DNA from: Physcomitrium patens
Taxonomy: Eukaryota > Streptophyta > Bryopsida > Funariales > Funariaceae
Length of the DNA stretch: 64,000 bases
Reading direction: 5' to 3'
Assembly: GCF_000002425.4 (NCBI RefSeq)
Contig: NC_037267.1
Span: 12,841,017-12,905,016, forward strand
The notes under the pieces are model-generated. The model searched no databases and was not told the origin of the DNA. It saw only the letters and a program-made list of their open reading frames with translations. The stretch's first letter is position 1; the number at the start of each line of letters is the position of its first letter. A program made the position numbers and the translations under genes. This document shows positions 58,600 through 64,000 of this stretch, piece after piece.

Positions 58600-58970
58600 A
58601 TTGATGGCAATAGAAATCATCTTATATCAAGCAAGTAGGAAAAAAGGCAAAGACTATCTCATAGCCTTTATTAATAGATAATTGAATCTTATGGAAAAAA
58701 AAATATACTACTATAAAATAAAAATACCTTGCCATGGTTTATTTTGTGAAGAAGTTTAAACACTACCTTCTCTTAAATCTAGTTGTATTTTTTGTAGACC
58801 ACATAGCAATCAAATATGTTATTAACAAAGAAAATTTGAGTAGTAGACTTGGAAGATGGGTGCTTCTATCAAAAGAATTTGATTATACAATAGAATATAA
58901 GCTAAAAAAGATATACAAGAAAGCAGATCATTCATCCAGGTTGTGAAAACAAATTAGTGAAGCTCCAATT
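58600..58970 (+). pseudogene. RNase H of element G
   Basis: KGKDYLIAFINR, then FVKKFKHYLLLNLVVFFVDH (quoted as FKHYLLLNLVVFFVDH), IAIKYVINKENLSSRLGRW, VLLSKEFDYTIEYKLKK and KADHSSRL. The usual first Asp region (58540-58620) is decayed. The lineage resembles the pol at 11-12.8 kb. Confidence 0.7.
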
Positions 58971-60118
58971 AATGACACCTTTAAAGATAAAGGCTTATTT
59001 GTTGTTTCAACCATTCCTATTTGGTATAAATTAGTTACTAATTTTTTTACAAGCTAGTGCCTTTTTTTTCATCATTCTAAAATAAAAAGTAGGAAGGTGA
59101 GAATCAATAGTAAATTTTTTGATATAATTGGGAAAAAATTATATAGACATGGAATCAACGAGATATTAAAGAGGTGTGTGATGGATAAAGAAATGCCTAT
59201 CATTCTATTGGCATGTCAAGATGGTGCATGTAGGCGTCACTTTTTAGAAATCTTGACTAGTTAAAAAATCCTTAGAGATGGCTACTATTAACCTATATTA
59301 TATCAAGACATGTATAGATATGTTAAAATGTGCAATATATGTCAACGATATGCAAAGATTGACCTATAGATGAACTTGTTTCTTTATGTATTCCTAATTT
59401 AAGTTCTCTTTGAAAAATAAAAAATTGATCATATGTAGAATAAAATACATAGTCACAACAATCAAATACTTGACTAAATCAACTAAGAAAAAAGTAGTTA
59501 AAGTCAAAAATATCAAACAAGCAACTAAATTTTTTTATGAATAGATTATCACTAGATTTGAATGTTCAAAAATATTAATTAATGATAAAAGTAAGTATTT
59601 TTTAAATGAAGAGATAAAAGATTTAACTTCACAATTTAAAATTAATCATAGGAAGACTACTCCTTATCACCTTCAAACCAATAAGTATAAAAAATAGATC
59701 AATCAAACCTTGATTAATATACTTAAGAAAATAGTGACAACATCCAACTAAAATTGGACTACAAAGCTCTATGCAGCCTTATAGGCTTATAAGACAATGT
59801 TTAAAGTGACAACCTAAGCAACTCAATTTCTTTTGGTTTATGATATTGAAGCCATTTTATCAATCAAGTTTGAAATTTCTTCTCTTTGTATCATCTTGAT
59901 ATAAAAATTTTTAACTAAACAATCTTTAATTGATAGGCTTGAATAATTTGAAGGTCTAAATGAAGCCAGAAGTTGAAGTATTCAATATACAGAGATAATT
60001 CACAAAAGAAAAAAAAATATCTTTATAAATAATATAAGGTTAGAATCTTTAGATCTAACATGTTGGTTCTTTTATAAGATATTAGGAGATTAGACTTTTT
60101 AGACAAATTTAATGCTAT
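58971..60118 (+). pseudogene. integrase of element G (first part)
   Basis: It is heavily decayed. Recognisable text is DGYYWPTLYQDMYRYVKMCN with CQRYAKIDL (zinc region), HPYHL-like and YKTMFKVTT, and near the end LFRSNMLVLL followed by DIRRLDFLDKFNAI (C-terminal module). It is cut at 60119 by a solo LTR and continues at 61428. Many stops are present. Confidence 0.6.
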
Positions 60119-61239
60119 TGTCATACTGTAATTACTTGTAGTATGTAAAAATTAGTTAGAACATATAATATATTCATAAGTCTTGGTGTATGTTAGAATG
60201 GTTAATAGATTAATTTAAGAAACTTTATTTAAATTTTTTTTTTATTATAGCATTTAATAAAATTATAAGACCTAAATATTTAGTATGAAGCCTTAAGAAG
60301 AGAATAGAACCTAAAGATGAAAATCTTAACTAGTAGGAGGCTTATTGAGAGGGATGAAAGCAAGACATGGATGGATGAAAGCAAGGAATGGAAATCTTCA
60401 TTCCTATTGGTTGAAGGCCATGTCCAATGGGCTTCAAGGAGGCTGTCCAAGGCCTTATTAGGGATTAGGGTTTTTTTTTGAGGTCATTTGAGCTTTGGAG
60501 GCTAAGATCAGTAATTTTAGGTTTTTAGGTACGGATTGGATGCAAATTTTGTGTGATTTGGAGTTTTTATGAAGGAGTCATTGGCACTCTAAGTTAAGGT
60601 GTCAATTTCATACCTATTGTCACTATTTGGGGCATAACATACATATATAGAGAGCAACGAAGGATCGGCAACTGGAGTTGGAGAGAGCACTTCTTCAACT
60701 ATACTTTTCATATATTATTTGATGAATTTGGAGCTTAGATGAAGAAGTTATAGAGAGTTAAAGTCAGTGCATCCAAATCAAAAGCAGTAAATAAGTGATT
60801 TTGTTCATAGTAATGGTTGGAGCCATATCTTGAGTATTTGGTCGAATTTTTGGCTCAAAAATTTTATAAAAGGTATATTATTGTATTAAAAAGCTATACA
60901 TACAAATTTTGTGGCATTTGAGTTCTTATTTTGTGAGATATGAAGAAAATTGCATGCAGATGTATAAAAATTAGGGTTTGAAGCTATTGTTAGGATTTTG
61001 GTGATATCTTAAGTTCTGCAATGAATTTTTGGTTGAAATTTATTGTGATAGTTTTTAGAATTACATCAGTACTTCATGTAAAATTTGAGTATGTTTTAAT
61101 GGTCCGATTGGAAGATATGAGTTTTTGAAGTTTGAGAATAATATCCTATAAGGATATTGAAGGATTTAGAGGTTTTATCATATTTTGGGTGTTTTTGGGA
61201 ACTTAAGACATATATATTTGGTGTAATAGCACCTAAAAG

Positions 61240-61275
<36 letters not shown>

Positions 61276-61284
61276 AATCTCTAA

Positions 61285-61323
<39 letters not shown>

Positions 61324-61427
61324 AACTTGGTCTTTCTTATTTCAAGACTTGATTGAGTAATTAGTGGCAACCAAGAGCCCATTGCTTTCTTGAGGCAAAC
61401 TCTCTCTATTTCGAAACCATATGATTG
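60119..61427 (+). repeat. solo LTR inside the integrase of element G
   Basis: The 1,309-bp segment starts TGTCATACTGTAATTAC, ends near CCATATGA, and matches the LTRs of B and F in its middle (CATTCCTATTGGTTGAAGGC, GCTTCAAGGAGGCTGTCC). It contains two TA microsatellites (61242-61271 and 61291-61322). The GPY module of the integrase resumes immediately after it, so this is a single LTR insertion left by LTR-LTR recombination. Target duplication is unclear. Confidence 0.75.
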
Positions 61428-61640
61428 GATCCTTATATAATAAAAGAAGACTTTTCAAATAATTTAGTTTTAATTCAAACTCTTAACAAAGAATATTTTT
61501 TAACTAAAACTTTAAAAAATAAATGTAAAGAATATAGAATGCAATTTTTATCATATACACGACTAAATGGTTCATCCTTAAATTCACTCTTATTTATCTT
61601 TTTAAGTGGTGAATCATCAAAACTTGATGGAATTTAGAGA
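61428..61640 (+). pseudogene. integrase C-terminal end of element G (second part)
   Basis: DPYIIKEDFSNNLVLIQTLN, then KEYFLTKTLKNKCKEYRMQF: the module that follows the GPY motif. Together with FLDKFNAI at 60118 it reads as one continuous integrase tail, split by the solo LTR. The frame ends at 61637. Confidence 0.65.
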
Positions 61641-61780
61641 GTTAAAACATTGGAATTCAAAATCAATAATAGATATATTCATTTGTCTTATCTTCTTTAT
61701 AATTTAATTCCTTCACCAAACAATCTCAGATATTCTTAATGAAGAAAAAAATACTTAATTTGACTTTTAGGATATTGATA

Positions 61781-61818
<38 letters not shown>

Positions 61819-63240
61819 GTATGTTAGAAATTGATGGTCAATTCTTGTTTAACCATTCAAGTGATGTAAAAATTTTAGGTAAGTAAGTTATTATTATTTG
61901 AGTATCCAAGTTTAAATCTAGTTAAAAAAATTTATATATATATATATTTTAATAAATTAATATTAGTATAAGAATAAAAAATAATAAGCATCTAAGGATA
62001 TATAAGCCTTATAAGGCTTGATGCTACAATCTTTTTAATTTGGAGAAGATTTTAGATCATTATTTTTTTATTTTTTTTAGTATTTTTTTCTTTTAAGTCT
62101 TAATTGAAAGATAGATGTCAATTTTTGTCATCTTTCTTCAATAGTATTCTAGAATAATTTAACTTTAGTTGGAAATATCAAGTAGCAATAGCTTAGTCAT
62201 TTTGAACTTAGAAAAAACAATAGATTTTGTAACTAAGTTGCTTCTCAAGTAGTAGATTTTTAACAATCAATTTTAGATTTTATTCTATTGTAAGTTGTCC
62301 TAAATAGTTGCCATGTATGAATCATATAATTCACTCATTTTTATTATCAATACAAAAATTATACTCATGGTATTTAAAATTATTAATCTAGTGAATTAAT
62401 GGATGGATTTTAAAATAAATAGAATTTTTATATAAGAATAGATCTTTAATAATATTTTTTTGAAAAAAAAGTTTAAATAAATAATTTCTTTTAATTTAGC
62501 TAATATAGATTTATAATCTATTTTATACTAATTTTATTCTATAAAAAATGATTAGATTAAGAACAAAAGATCAACTTAAATTATTCAATTTTAAAAAGAA
62601 TTAAATAAGATAAAAGAAAGAATTAATATATATATATATATATAAAAGAAGGGATAAAAAAATTTAAATTTAAATTAAATTTAAATTAAATTAAAAAATA
62701 TTTTATTTTTCTAAAATTCTTAGAATAAAGATGAGATCTCAAAATTTTGAGAAAGAATTGTAGGAGTCTAGCAAAGCGCGCCCAAAATTTATTTTTATTT
62801 TTTTCTCTTATTATTTTTTCTTGTATTATACAAGAATTAAGATATATCAATGCAATACCAATTGTTTTTTTTTTTTTTTGAATTTATGCAAAAAAGCAAG
62901 CTCCAACTACTTGGTACTCTCTTTTTCTTTTTTTATTCTTACTTAGCTAAAAAAATTTCTAGAGCTTTGATTCTCTTTTCATGGTCACTTATACAACTAT
63001 GGTATAATTTGGATGATTGCAATAGAAGATGGGCAATTGCATCAACTTAATTTCAAAGTGTTTTATTTTTTTCTCTGCCTAGTATTATTAAAGTATAACA
63101 AAAGTGAAATATTACTATATTCAACATTACAGTGCAGTGGTATTTTTTAATCTCTCATTTTTCATGTTTTCAATTGCTTCTTGATCTTATAGTAGGTGGT
63201 TCAAATTTGATCTTCAAGCTTTTTCATCTATAATCTAACC
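61641..63240. other. AT-rich stretch with microsatellites, no gene supported
   Basis: It contains (TA)n at 61784-61815 and 62625-62644 and a palindromic AAGCCTTATAAGGCTT near 61997-62012, flanked by AGCATC/GATGCT. The latter resembles the hairpin part of the repeats at 10.3 and 30.9 kb. No coding region was recognised. Confidence 0.5.
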
Positions 63241-64000
63241 TTCAAGCATAAGTGGTGAAAATGTGGCTTTTAAAAAGTATCTTTATGGATACAAGTCAAG
63301 ATATATTGGCATCTATTTGTGTACTATGAGGAGACAAGAAGGCTAATCACACAAGGCCTTCAAAGACATCAAACATCAATCTTATTATTATATTTTGAGA
63401 AATATTTTTATGTGGAATAGGCCAAAGAAGAAAGATGGAGTATCATTAAAAGTGGCGGATGATGCAAAAACTAAGCATCAAGTTCTTAAAGAATTTTATG
63501 ATACAATTTGGGCATACCATAGAGGAATTTAGACCACCTACTATAAGATCAAAGAGTAATATTGATAGAAAAGCCTCTATAAAGATGTGAAGAAATTTGT
63601 GGCTTTTTGTAGTGAATACCAATTATAATCTAAAGTTAGATTCAAAGATGAAATGCATCCTACCTATCCACTTGCTATGCATTTTTAGTGGGTGATTGAC
63701 TTGGTGGCTATGCCATTGAGATTATGAGGCATGAAATATCTTATTTTGGTAAAAAAAGAGCTCTCAAACTATATTAAAGAAATAGCTTTGATAACCAAGA
63801 TTATAAAAGGAGTATAAAAATTTATTTTGGAGGATATCTTTAGTAAATATGGCAACATTAGAAAGATGAGGACTGATCAAAAAGAATTAGATACAATACA
63901 AACCAGAGATATTTTTTAAATATATGATATAAAGTTGAAGCTGAAAATTGCTTATAATCATGAGGCTAATAGCAAGAATAAGAAAGAACATCCTCTCATT
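63241..64000 (+). pseudogene. integrase of a further copy of the abundant gypsy family, cut by the window end
   Basis: The plus strand starts with the acidic linker and YIGIYLCTMRRQEG. RPKKKDGVSLKVADDAKTKH and VLKEFYDTIWAYHRG follow (zinc-binding His). Next are YKDVKKFVAFCSEYQL, HPTYPLAMHF, WVIDLVAMPLRL (first Asp) and KYLILVKKELSNYI. Then come FILEDIFSKYGNIRKMRTDQ, where the second Asp is in RTDQKEL, and IKLKLKIAYNHEANSKNKKE, where the catalytic Glu position reads Asn-Lys-Lys. Stops are frequent. It is colinear with A (41.7-42.9 kb) and F (32.8-33.0 kb), on the plus strand. The C-terminus lies outside the window. Confidence 0.75.

Noticed and set aside
61242-61322. Functional role for the (TA)n tracts
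   Set aside because: Simple microsatellites inside an LTR; similar runs occur throughout the AT-rich DNA.

Overview
The window looks like repeat-rich, AT-rich chromatin from a land plant. The evidence is Ty3/gypsy elements of several plant-type lineages, including a chromovirus with a C-terminal chromodomain, plus a degraded LINE. One small GC-rich gene island (about 6.65-7.9 kb) stands in an AT-rich background. A bryophyte or lycophyte seems likelier to me than a seed plant, because the most abundant gypsy family has unusual RT motifs and the only gene has very GC-rich third positions. That is inference; no marker in the window fixes the species.

Layout. 0-3 kb: a 59-bp tandem repeat flanks the 3' end (LTR plus integrase C-terminus) of a minus-strand gypsy element. 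4.6-6.2 kb: reverse transcriptase remnant of a LINE, minus strand. 6.6-7.9 kb: TATA box, an intronless 168-aa secreted-protein gene and a poly(A) signal, the only convincing host gene. 9.6-24 kb: decayed minus-strand gypsy pol regions (11-12.8 kb; 17.8-22.6 kb, the latter split by a solo LTR), several LTRs and a reverse-oriented solo LTR of the chromovirus family. 24.8-37.7 kb: more LTRs and a decayed plus-strand element bounded by two LTRs (28.6-35.6 kb). 37.7-55 kb: two minus-strand elements of one gypsy family (A and B); B's LTR lies inside A's pol. 47.56-53.81 kb: the best-preserved element, a chromovirus with 552-bp LTRs, a 5-bp target duplication (AGTAC), gag, pol and an extra open frame after the chromodomain, sitting inside the 5' LTR of A. 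55-61.6 kb: plus-strand element C (RNase H, integrase, coiled-coil extra ORF, LTR), then element G, whose RT is cut by C and whose integrase is cut by a solo LTR. 63.2 kb to the end: integrase of another copy of the abundant family.

The right half reads as a nest at least four deep: the chromovirus lies in an LTR of A, A lies in the RNase H of C, and C lies in the RT of G. The left halves of A, C and G are not found where they should be; a junction near 37.69 kb joins two unrelated gag fragments. Almost every coding region is broken, mostly by stops that could come from Gln, Arg or Trp codons through C-to-T or G-to-A change, so nothing here is likely to transpose autonomously. The clearest leads for novelty are the secreted-protein gene, the two extra ORFs (chromovirus and element C) and the under-described gypsy family with palindromic LTR ends. 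I found no CRISPR array, rRNA, tRNA or bacterial-type operon. Boundaries of decayed repeats are visual estimates.
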